Source: Eubacteriales bacterium
GTDB taxonomy: Bacteria; Bacillota_A; Clostridia; Lachnospirales; Lachnospiraceae
Assembly (NCBI GenBank): GCA_030533315.1
Contig: JAUNJL010000048.1
Coordinates: forward strand, 1 to 19,177
Length of the DNA: 19,177 nucleotides
Reading direction: 5' to 3'
Made by a program: the position numbers and the translations under genes. Positions within the stretch are counted from its first letter, which is position 1; every line of letters begins with the position of its first letter. The notes beneath the pieces are model-generated. The model searched no databases. It saw only the letters and a program-made list of their open reading frames with translations, and had not been told where the DNA came from. Positions 1 to 6,829 of this stretch are shown piece after piece.

Positions 1-2165
1 TCAAGTGCGTCAATAGCTTTTTCTTCATCCTTGAAGTCAGAAACATCAAGAACAAGCCTTAAATCACTTAACCCGTCGATATTCCTAAATGACTCTGCGG
101 CTTCGTTTGCCTTAATTGCCAAATCTCCGATTGTTTTAACGGCCTCATCGGACCAGTCAAATTTGCCGCCGTACAGACCCAGTTCATCAAAGAACGCCTG
201 AACCATGCCGGACGACATATTCAAACCTTCAGCGAAATCCTCCATTTTCTTTCCGCCAAGGACTCTGAATCCGTCATCTTCGCTGTAAGACATAAGTTCT
301 TTTTCTACAGCGTCCTCTAAAAACTTATGTCTATTTAAACCACTAACAGTACCATCGTCATTAAATAACAGATACTTTTTAAATTCAGCCATATAAGACT
401 CAATAGCTGCAAGATCATCGTCTTCAATAGTGTCAGGAATAATGAAGTCAACGGCGGCGTCAAACTTTTTAGAACCATACTGTCCGAATATGTCAGAATT
501 TTGGTCGTATGTATCACGGATCCGTTGAATAGCACCAACCGCATCATTGGCCATGTCACCATAGTCAGAAGCACTTTGAGCATTCAGCCAATGCTGGTAA
601 GAACCGGCAGCTTCACGGATAGAAGAGGAGAGTAGATTATACTGTTCACAATTCGCCGCAATAGCGCTATTTTCAGCCAGTAACGCATCAATCTGTGCGT
701 TTATAGCATCTTCTGTTTCAGATGACACTCCTCCAGTTAGGTTCCCGAGGGACTTACGAAGTATCTCTATTTGCCTTGCGTTTTCGAGGTACCTTGTTTG
801 CTCAAGTGCCTTATTAGAATCATTAATGGCGATTTGCTCATCGGCTTTTGCCTTTACAATTTCCCTTACCTTTTCAGCATTCAACTGCATTGAGCCATTT
901 ACATACTCAAGAGCACTTCTGTAATCCTTTAATTCATCAGAGCTTATATCATCAATAGAAATGGATTTCCCTGTTTGCTGACCATTGAGAACATCCTGTA
1001 CGGCCTTTATTCCTGCGACAGTATCCTGTGCGCTCTTCGTTACATCTTCGAGACTTGCCGCAGTGACCTCCAATGTGTTACCGGTATCAAGAGCACCTGC
1101 GTTGATATCCTGAACGAAATCGCTTACAGCGAGTCCTGCATCGGCTATAGCGTCTGCAAGCTTAGGATATTTCCTCTTAACATCATCAACTGTTATCCCG
1201 ACTTCTTTATTCGCCCTGGCCATTTTTATAAGGTCATTTTTGGCATTTTTGAACGCATCGGACTTATTTATAATCGCATCAATCTTCTCAGCGTTTTCTT
1301 GGGCGAGCTGTACAGGGTCTTTTGTGTCCTGTACGAGATTGTTTATTCGCTCAACGGTATCTTCGCACCCGGAAAGCGCATTACCGAGATCGTCCGTCAT
1401 CTGAGGAAGATTAGCGCCAATATCTGCAAGGCCAGAAGCTATTTCAGAATCAAGTTTGCGAATTTCTTCCTTTATCACTGCGATATTTTCTTCTGTTTTT
1501 TCGTATTCGGTTCCGCCATTCCAGAACTTATCCCATCCGCTAGAAAATGACGGCTCCATTTTTGATTGCTCTTCTAATAGGTCGTTTAATTCTTTTTGCT
1601 TTTGATTTCTGCGTGCTTGGAAGTCTGAAATTTTATCAATAAGGTCGCCAGTCTTATATTCTGGGATTATCTCTTGTCCTCCATACGGACTTTCATAGAC
1701 ACTATTTCCGACAAACCAAGTCTGTTCCTTAGTGACTAAGTTTTTCGCATCTTGAGCAGCTTCGGCCTGCTGGATTCCTGCTATTTTATCTTTTATTGCT
1801 TTCTGCGTTAATAGTTTCTGATTCACCGCTTCGAGCTTTTCTAGTTCTGCGCTCTCAACAACGGTCAATCCGTCCTTACTGTTGAGCTCATCAATTCTTT
1901 CTGCCGTTGTTTTTAATTCAGAATCAATAGACTCAATTTCTGTCTTTGTGCCTTTGTATGCATCCCTGGACTCTTCTGCCTTCTTTTTGGCTTCACCAAA
2001 GGACTCATGCAGCGCATCTACTATTGCAATAACCGCAGATATTCCGGCTGCGGCTGCGATGAATCCGCCTAATGCTGTGGTGGATATTCCGATGGACGCA
2101 GATAAGCCAGAGAATGCAGACGATAACCCTTTACTTAACCCGATTCCTTCGGAAATCGCTGCGAA
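1..2165 (-). CDS. Phage tail tape measure protein, 3' exon (partial, runs off left edge)
   Basis: The minus strand is open from about 2165 to the window edge, giving roughly 720 residues with no stop. Tape measure proteins set the tail length of siphophages and myophages and are threaded through the tail tube. Seen here: an N-proximal Gly/Ala/Ser-rich hydrophobic stretch (AISEGIGLSKGLSSAFSGL, then IGISTTALGGFIAAAAGI and a following VIAIVDAL), then very long, charged, helical, coiled-coil-like sequence (for example EIESIDSELKTTAERIDELN). This composition is typical of the family; there is no catalytic motif to point to. The C-terminus is outside the window. There is no ATG near the right end of the frame; instead the frame is cut by the intron at about 2166, and its natural upstream partner is the short exon at 3143-3217. 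AT-rich codon use separates it from the GC-rich chromosome to the right. Confidence 0.82.
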
Positions 2166-2196
2166 CAAATTTAAGTTTGGCTTTAATTTCAATAAC

Positions 2197-2209
2197 AACT
2201 TGTATGATA
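2197..2209. repeat. Left arm of 13-bp perfect inverted repeat flanking the zinc-ribbon gene
   Basis: AACTTGTATGATA here is the exact reverse complement of 2760-2772. The arm contains the -35 hexamer of the plus-strand promoter. In the intron RNA the two arms can pair and loop out the roughly 550-nt insert. Alternatively they are terminal repeats of a small inserted element; no target-site duplication is obvious. Confidence 0.7.
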
Positions 2210-2229
2210 TACGATATATGTGGTATACT
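2200..2229 (+). promoter_or_regulatory. Sigma-A type promoter with extended -10 for the zinc-ribbon gene
   Basis: TTGTAT (2200-2205), an 18-nt spacer and TATACT (2224-2229), preceded by TGG, which gives an extended -10 (TGN). Transcription would begin near 2236, leaving a leader of about 24 nt that carries the AAAGGA ribosome binding site. The transcript is antisense to the group I intron. Confidence 0.65.
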
Positions 2230-2259
2230 TTATCTAACAAAAGTGAAAGGATGATGTTT

Positions 2260-2757
2260 ATGTCTATAATCAAATGTCCAGAGTGCGGTAATGAGATATC
2301 CGACAAGTCTCACTCATGTATACACTGTGGGTTTCCATTGGAGGAAAACAAAAACTCAAACACAATTTGCATCATAAACGGAGTGCGGTACGACCTATCT
2401 TCAGTAAAAGATACATTAACACATTCGTATAAAAATGCATTTTTGGAATTGAACAAAATGTGTAAAAAGTCACTATCTATTAGAAATTGTACTACCATAC
2501 TTGACTATATTAAGCAAAATGGATATGCACCTGAAACATATGTGTCAACCGAATTTACAAAAGACGAAGAAGCGGAAGCTGCAACTATGCTATTCTCATA
2601 CAAAGACACCCCAAAAGTATCCTGTCCATACTGTGGCTCTAGCAAAGTAAAGAAACTCGGCTCATTATCACGCATGACATCTATAGGCATTTTCGGCTTC
2701 GGCAGCGGCAAAATCGGAAAACAATGGCACTGCAAAGATTGTAATAGTGATTTTTAA
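2260..2757 (+). CDS. Small protein with N- and C-terminal zinc ribbons (intron cargo)
   Basis: 165 residues from the ATG at 2260, chosen because AAAGGA (2246-2251) sits 8 nt upstream; in-frame ATGs at 2251 and 2254 are too close to that site. The first zinc ribbon is CPECG...CIHCG within residues 6-24. A middle part follows with the motif ICIINGVRYDLS, then a helical segment. The second ribbon is CPYCG...HCKDCNSDF, its two pairs separated by a Gly-rich loop (GIFGFGSGKIGKQW). This layout is common in uncharacterised Firmicute and prophage proteins; no catalytic residues are evident and the function is unknown. Nucleic-acid or protein binding would be inference. It lies wholly inside the group I intron on the opposite strand, between 13-bp inverted repeats, and its stop codon is 3 nt before the right arm. 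An upstream in-frame extension to about 1882 is only the antisense of the tape measure gene. Confidence 0.82.
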   Translation: MSIIKCPECGNEISDKSHSCIHCGFPLEENKNSNTICIINGVRYDLSSVKDTLTHSYKNAFLELNKMCKKSLSIRNCTTILDYIKQNGYAPETYVSTEFTKDEEAEAATMLFSYKDTPKVSCPYCGSSKVKKLGSLSRMTSIGIFGFGSGKIGKQWHCKDCNSDF

Positions 2758-2759
2758 TT

Positions 2760-2772
2760 TATCATACAAGTT
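2760..2772. repeat. Right arm of 13-bp perfect inverted repeat flanking the zinc-ribbon gene
   Basis: TATCATACAAGTT, the exact reverse complement of 2197-2209, begins 3 nt after the zinc-ribbon stop codon. It overlaps a small local hairpin (CATAC at 2763-2767 with GTATG at 2775-2779), which could compete with long-range pairing in the intron RNA. Confidence 0.7.
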
Positions 2773-3142
2773 AAGTATGCTGCTTCATGGATTGGACTCC
2801 AATACCGGTCTGGTTACCGGCGAGCATACCCGTATAAAAAATACGTTACCCGACTGTACTTCACACTCAAAAGAGCGAACTCCCTAGCAGTCTGTGAACC
2901 TTCCCGTTTATCACAAATTCCAACGTGATACAGTCCCAAAGTGGGAGAGGGGCTTGGATGCTGACCGTCCATTACTTACGATACGTAGCATTATTGTTTA
3001 GCATATATCAAAATCCAGACTTTTTTTCTGCCTTTCGGCTCCGTCACGTCTGCCCGTTAGGACTACGTTGTGGCACTGGATTATTAGGACTTCCCAGCAA
3101 TTTGAGAGTTTATGCAGCTATGGATTCACACCCATAGAGGGC

Positions 3143-3217
3143 AAATTTGTTTAAACTACCAATATTTTTAAATAATTTAAAAGCGCCGACTGACGCAAAG
3201 GGCCGAAAGGCTCTTGA
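3143..3217 (-). CDS. Tape measure protein, 5' exon remnant
   Basis: The minus strand just upstream of the intron reads GAFKLFKNIGSLNKF, then continues in frame through the predicted splice junction into FAAISEGIGLSKGLSS of the large exon. The hydrophobic, Gly/Ser/Phe-rich character matches on both sides. Upstream of about 3217 the frame no longer looks like a tape measure protein, and no plausible start or ribosome binding site for a full-length gene exists before the tRNA. The 5' half of the gene is therefore missing, so the prophage is probably defective here. The exact breakpoint is a guess. Confidence 0.5.
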
Positions 3218-3421
3218 TATGACAAGTATAAATATCGAATGTCTGAGGGGATATCTTTTGGAAATCTGCCACCGTATCGTAATGCACAAGGAATACAAGG
3301 TCGAATATATAAAAGTGAGACTGTAAGCAATGTATTCTTAGATACCAGAAAAACAATTATTAACAGGATAAGGGCGATTAATGAAGAGTATGGAGAAAAT
3401 ATAAGGATTTTTTATTCGTAA
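3218..3421 (+). pseudogene. Unrecognised coding-like fragment, possibly frameshifted
   Basis: Two overlapping plus-strand frames look protein-like. One runs from about 3170 to a stop near 3334 and ends ...ICHRIVMHKEYKVEYIKVRL. The next frame is open to 3421 and ends ...KTIINRIRAINEEYGENIRIFYS; it has an ATG at 3239 but no clear ribosome binding site. Joined by a single frameshift near 3310-3335 they would make one C-terminal fragment. I do not recognise a family. It lies between the truncated tape measure exon and the tRNA gene, where a prophage integration or accessory gene remnant would be expected. It may also be non-coding. Confidence 0.3.
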
Positions 3422-3526
3422 GAAGTGGATGCTTTATGTATTCAAGTACTGTAGAGTGTCAAATCACGAGAGGAACCGAAACTGTACAACCCAAGTAGAG
3501 TAATCACGAGTAATCACCCAGAAACG
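3422..3526. other. Intergenic stretch between phage remnant and tRNA-Leu
   Basis: I see no gene here. The notable content is a 10-bp tandem direct repeat, GAGTAATCAC at 3498-3507 and again at 3508-3517, right beside the tRNA terminator. It could be part of an attachment or recombination site, but a second copy elsewhere in the window was not seen. Confidence 0.4.
3498..3517. repeat. Two tandem copies of GAGTAATCAC
   Basis: Perfect 10-bp tandem duplication, 10 bp before the tRNA terminator hairpin. A related AATCACGAG also occurs near 3464. Function unknown; position next to a tRNA gene suggests an integration scar or accessory recombinase site, which is inference. Confidence 0.5.
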
Positions 3527-3555
3527 AAAAAAAGCCTTAGAAATAAGGCTTTTTT
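3527..3555 (-). terminator. Intrinsic terminator of tRNA-Leu (likely bidirectional)
   Basis: AAGCCTTA (3532-3539), a 4-nt loop and TAAGGCTT (3544-3551) form a perfect stem. On the minus strand it is followed by seven T, and on the plus strand by five, so it can end transcripts from both sides. It starts directly after the tRNA 3' end. Confidence 0.85.
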
Positions 3556-3557
3556 CA

Positions 3558-3642
3558 TGCGGAAGATGGGACTTGAACCCACACAAGCGCAATGCTTACA
3601 AGATCCTTAGTCTTGCTCGTCTGCCAGTTCCGACACTTCCGC
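3558..3642 (-). tRNA. tRNA-Leu, anticodon AAG
   Basis: 85 nt with a complete cloverleaf on the minus strand. The acceptor stem is GCGGAAG/CTTCCGC and the discriminator base is A. The D-arm region carries CTGGCAGACGAG. The anticodon stem is CAAGA/TCTTG around the loop CTAAGGA, so the anticodon is AAG (Leu, CUN codons). A long variable arm (TAAGCATTGCGCTT), as in class II tRNAs, and the T-arm GTTCAAGTCC follow. CCA is not encoded: TGA follows the discriminator. Most bacteria read these codons with a GAG or TAG anticodon; an A34 tRNA-Leu needs inosine modification by a TadA-type enzyme and is known from some Firmicutes. Its own promoter and terminator flank it. Confidence 0.9.
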
Positions 3643-3691
3643 ATATCGCATTTCGGCGGGATTTTTTTCCCTCTCCCTTGCGACAAGTGGT

Positions 3692-3720
3692 AGTATAGCA
3701 AAGTCCAAATGGAAAGTCAA
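3692..3720 (-). promoter_or_regulatory. Promoter of tRNA-Leu
   Basis: On the minus strand: TTGACT (3715-3720), exactly 17 nt, then TATACT (3692-3697). This nearly matches the sigma-A consensus. The start point would be near 3685, giving about 43 nt of 5' leader removed by processing. Confidence 0.85.
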
Positions 3721-3795
3721 CACCTTTTCAAAAAAAAATAAAAAAATATTCAAGTTTTTTTTGAAAAAAAGAGGAATTTGAAATTTTGTGTAGAA

Positions 3796-3801
3796 TATAA
3801 T
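3796..3801 (+). promoter_or_regulatory. Candidate -10 box for the dGTPase-dnaG-rpoD operon
   Basis: A perfect TATAAT lies about 110 nt upstream of the first gene. No good -35 hexamer sits at 16-18 nt (GGAATT-like only), so the assignment rests on the -10 and the position. The flank is very A/T-rich (3721-3780), which could supply an UP-element-like contact. Confidence 0.4.
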
Positions 3802-3911
3802 TAGTAAGAGGTAGTTTTCCATGGCTTTTCATGGAAAAAATCCGGGGATCTACAGAAGAGGAGAAGGTTGGAAGAGAAATCGGACTTGTCCGTGTTCGGG
3901 AGGAGATGCTT

Positions 3912-4922
3912 ATGAATATCAGAGAGGGCATGGAGGAGAGAGAGCTGTCGCTTTTGAGTCCATATGCGGCCCACAGCGGACGCTCCAGGGGGCGGGAGCG
4001 CCCGGAGGAGGAGTGCGACGTGAGAACGGTCTACCAGAGAGATCGGGACCGGATACTCCACAGCAAGGCCTTTCGCAGGCTGAAGGATAAAACCCAGGTT
4101 TTTCTGGCGCCTCAGGGGGATCATTACCGCAACCGTCTGACTCATACCCTGGAGGTTTCGCAGATTGCCAGGACGATCGCAAAGGCGCTGCGGCTCAATG
4201 AGGATTTGGTAGAGGCCATTGCGTTGGGACACGATCTGGGACATACGCCCTTTGGCCATGCGGGGGAGAGAGCTTTGAACGATGTGCATCCAGAGGGCTT
4301 TTCCCATTACCGGCAGAGTGTCCGGGTGGTGGAGCTTTTGGAAAAGGACGGACAAGGCCTGAACCTGACCTGGGAGACCCGGGACGGTATCCAGAATCAC
4401 CGGACCAGCGGACATCCGGCCACTTTGGAAGGACAGGTGGTGCGGTTTTCCGACAAAATCGCTTACATACACCACGACATGGACGATGCCCAAAGAGCCG
4501 GGATCATCACGGAGGATCACATCCCCATCACCCTGCGCATGTTTTTGGGCTACACGACCAGAGAAAGGCTGAACACCTTTGTCCACAACATCATCGAGAC
4601 CAGCATGGATCAGCCGGAGATCCGAATGTCCCCGCCGGTGCAGGAGGCTTTGATGGAGCTTCGACGAATCATGTTTCAGAATGTTTACCTGAATCCGGTG
4701 GCAAAGAGGGAAGAAAAGAAGGCCATCCGCATGTTGAAGAAGCTTTATCAGCATTACATAGAAAATCCAGGAGACATGTCCAGAGAATACCGGGAGTTGA
4801 TCCGAGAGGAGAAGGCTACCGTTCCTCAGGCGGTGACGGATTATATTTCCGGCATGACTGATCAGTACTCCATGGAAAAGTTTAAGGAGATCTATATTCC
4901 CAGGGCCTGGGAGGTATATTGA
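3912..4922 (+). CDS. dgt: HD-domain deoxyguanosinetriphosphate triphosphohydrolase-like protein
   Basis: 336 residues from the ATG at 3912, which has GGGAGGAG (3898-3905) 6 nt upstream and gives the usual start MNIREGMEERELSLLSPYA. Earlier in-frame ATGs at 3831 and 3906 lack such a site. dGTPases hydrolyse dNTPs, classically dGTP, to the nucleoside and triphosphate, which affects cytosolic dNTP pools. Visible: the N-terminal RGRERPEEECDVRTVYQRDRDRILHS segment split over residues 26-51, FRRLKDKTQVF, then the HD metal ligands H78 (RLTHTLEV), H107-D108 (ALGHDLGHTPFGHAGE) and D181 (SDKIAYIHHDMDD). Length fits the type-3 subfamily. It is the first gene before dnaG and rpoD, an arrangement common in clostridia. 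Substrate preference cannot be told from sequence. Confidence 0.92.
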   Translation: MNIREGMEERELSLLSPYAAHSGRSRGRERPEEECDVRTVYQRDRDRILHSKAFRRLKDKTQVFLAPQGDHYRNRLTHTLEVSQIARTIAKALRLNEDLVEAIALGHDLGHTPFGHAGERALNDVHPEGFSHYRQSVRVVELLEKDGQGLNLTWETRDGIQNHRTSGHPATLEGQVVRFSDKIAYIHHDMDDAQRAGIITEDHIPITLRMFLGYTTRERLNTFVHNIIETSMDQPEIRMSPPVQEALMELRRIMFQNVYLNPVAKREEKKAIRMLKKLYQHYIENPGDMSREYRELIREEKATVPQAVTDYISGMTDQYSMEKFKEIYIPRAWEVY

Positions 4923-4996
4923 CGTAAATTCCTGGGGCCAGGAGGGCGGGGAGATATGGCTGTGCGGGTGTGTATTTGAAGCTAAGGAGGAAAGAC

Positions 4997-6790
4997 ATGC
5001 GCTATTCTGACGATATCATTGAAGAGGTCAGGATGAAAAATGATATTGTAGACGTGGTGTCACAGTATGTGAGGCTGACGAAAAGAGGCAGCTCCTATTT
5101 TGGACTGTGCCCCTTTCACAACGAAAAATCACCCTCCTTTTCCGTAAGCCCTTCCAAGCAGATGTATTACTGCTTTGGGTGCGGAGCGGGAGGAAATGTA
5201 TATAATTTTGTGATGGAATATGAAAATTATTCCTTCGGGGAGGCGTTGTCCCAGCTGGCACAGAGGGCCGGGGTCACCCTTCCCAGGATGGAGTATTCGG
5301 AGAAGGCCCGGGAAAAGGCAAAGCGCCGGGCGGATCTTCTGGAGATCAACCGCCAGGCGGCCCAGTATTATTACTATCTGCTGAGAAGGGAAAATGGCAG
5401 GGCGGCTTATGAGTACCTGACGGGCAGGGGACTGGGTGAGGAGACCATCCGCCGGTTTGGATTGGGATACTCAGACAAAGGCGGCGGAAGCCTATATCCC
5501 TTTTTGAAGGCAAAGGGGTATTCTGACGAGCTGCTGAGGGACTCTGGGCTCTTCCACGTGGACGAGCGCCATGGGATGTATGACAAATTTTGGAACCGGG
5601 TTATTTTCCCCATTATGGACGTGAATAACAAGGTGATCGGCTTCGGGGGACGGGTCATGGGGGACGGAAAGCCCAAGTATCTAAACTCCCCGGAGACACA
5701 GATCTTTGATAAAAGCCGCAATCTTTACGGGCTGAACGCAGCCAGGACCACCAGGGAGAAATACCTGATCCTCTGCGAGGGCTACATGGACGTGATCTCC
5801 ATGCACCAGGCAGGCTTTACCAATGCGGTGGCCTCCCTGGGAACCTCCCTCACGTCGGGCCATGCGGGGCTCCTGAAGCGGTACACCCAGGAGGTGCTGC
5901 TGATCTACGACAGCGACGATGCGGGGGTGCGGGCGGCTCTGCGGGCCATTCCCATCCTGCGGGAGGCGGGGGTGAGCGCCCGGGTGGTCAGCCTGAAGCC
6001 CTACAAGGACCCGGATGAATTTTTGAAGGCAGAGGGAGCGGCCGCCTTTGAGGAGCGGCTCCATCAGGCCAGGGACAGCTTTCTTTTCCGGGTGGATACG
6101 GCCGTGAAGGAGTTTTCCATGGAGGATCCCCAGGGGCAGAACCGCTTTTTTGACCGGTGTGCCCAGATGCTCCTGGAGTTGGGGGACGAGCTGGAGAGAA
6201 ACCTGTACGTGGAGGCCATCGTGAGAGAGTACGGCGGCTGCGGCATTAGCCGGGAAAGCCTGAAAAAGAGGGTGGCGGCCCAGGCCATGAAGGGCACTCC
6301 GGCCCAGCGGCGGGTGCAGCCAAAGAGCGGCGGCCCGGCCCCGGAAAAAAGGGAGCCAGCGTCGGTGAAAGCCCAGAAGCTGATGCTCACCTGGCTGGTC
6401 ACCTACCCCAAATGCTTTGAGACTGTGGAGAAATATCTTTCCCCTGAGGATTTCGTGGTTCCCCTTTACCATGAGGTGGCCCGGATGCTGTATGACCAGA
6501 GGGAGCAGGGGGAGGTGAATCCCGCCAGACTGCTGAACGCCTTTACAGACAGCGAGGAACAAAGGGAGGTGGCATCCCTGTTTCACGCCACCATCCACCT
6601 GGAGACCCCCAGGGAGCAGCAGAGAGCCTTTGCGGATACGCTTCTCCGCATCAAGGAGGAGAGCCTGGCGGAGAAGAACAGGAACTGGAATCCGGCGGAT
6701 ATGGAAGGACTCCAGAAGCTGGTAAAGGCGAAAAAGGAGCTGGAAGACCTTGGAAGAAAAAGGCAGCAGCTGCATATTTCTTTTGAATGA
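4997..6790 (+). CDS. dnaG: DNA primase DnaG
   Basis: 597 residues. The start at 4997 has AAGGAGG 6 nt upstream; a slightly earlier ATG (4970) lacks a site. The protein makes RNA primers for Okazaki fragments at the fork with the DnaB helicase. The zinc-binding domain at the N-terminus has ligands C38, H41 (CPFHNEKSPSF) and C59, C62 (CFGCGAGGNV). The catalytic core follows (RVIFPIMDVNNKVIGFGGR at 201-219). The TOPRIM fold has E261 (LILCEGYMDV) and D305/D307 (IYDSDDAGV), the metal-binding acids. After a Pro/Lys-rich linker near 435-455, a C-terminal helicase-binding-like helical domain runs to the end. It lies 74 nt after the dGTPase gene and 39 nt before rpoD, the classic macromolecular-synthesis operon. 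Confidence 0.97.
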   Translation: MRYSDDIIEEVRMKNDIVDVVSQYVRLTKRGSSYFGLCPFHNEKSPSFSVSPSKQMYYCFGCGAGGNVYNFVMEYENYSFGEALSQLAQRAGVTLPRMEYSEKAREKAKRRADLLEINRQAAQYYYYLLRRENGRAAYEYLTGRGLGEETIRRFGLGYSDKGGGSLYPFLKAKGYSDELLRDSGLFHVDERHGMYDKFWNRVIFPIMDVNNKVIGFGGRVMGDGKPKYLNSPETQIFDKSRNLYGLNAARTTREKYLILCEGYMDVISMHQAGFTNAVASLGTSLTSGHAGLLKRYTQEVLLIYDSDDAGVRAALRAIPILREAGVSARVVSLKPYKDPDEFLKAEGAAAFEERLHQARDSFLFRVDTAVKEFSMEDPQGQNRFFDRCAQMLLELGDELERNLYVEAIVREYGGCGISRESLKKRVAAQAMKGTPAQRRVQPKSGGPAPEKREPASVKAQKLMLTWLVTYPKCFETVEKYLSPEDFVVPLYHEVARMLYDQREQGEVNPARLLNAFTDSEEQREVASLFHATIHLETPREQQRAFADTLLRIKEESLAEKNRNWNPADMEGLQKLVKAKKELEDLGRKRQQLHISFE

Positions 6791-6829
6791 GGTTAAAATA
6801 TAAACACAATATGGAGGTTAAGAGCACCT

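Larger units (their letters stand above)
2166..3142 (-). ncRNA. Group I self-splicing intron (IStron-like) interrupting the tape measure gene
   Basis: Read on the minus strand, the catalytic core is visible. P3 is formed by AACTCTC (complement of 3104-3110) and GGGAGTT (complement of 2878-2884). It is followed at once by CAAATTGC, the conserved P3-P4 junction. The P7 strand lies in GTTCACAGACT (about 2889-2899) and its partner AGTCGG at 2850-2855, giving the guanosine-binding helix with its bulged A. The J8/7-like AAGTAC lies just before AGTCGG. P8 and three hairpins after P7 also fold. Splice sites are inferred, not certain: cutting after T at 3143 and before T at 2165 leaves G as last intron base and keeps the tape measure frame (NKF joined to FAAISEG). 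An alternative is 2162-3135, also in frame. There is no sense-strand endonuclease, tnpA or tnpB; the 3' part holds an antisense zinc-ribbon gene. IStrons (group I intron plus IS605-type element) of clostridia are the closest known type. Confidence 0.78.

Noticed and set aside
975..1550. Plus-strand open frame of 191 codons
   Set aside because: It is the antisense of the tape measure gene; the minus strand there has continuous phage-like protein over more than 2 kb, and the plus frame is Cys/Ile-rich without domain features or a ribosome binding site.
1882..2259. N-terminal extension of the zinc-ribbon gene
   Set aside because: The extension is antisense tape measure sequence; promoter (2200-2229) and ribosome binding site (2246-2251) both lie inside it and support the start at 2260.
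2197..2772. Simple insertion sequence with terminal inverted repeats
   Set aside because: The 13-bp ends would fit, but no target duplication is visible and the encoded protein has no transposase motif; kept only as an alternative reading.
2925..3137. Small plus-strand open frame within the ribozyme core
   Set aside because: It overlaps conserved group I structural elements and has no ribosome binding site.
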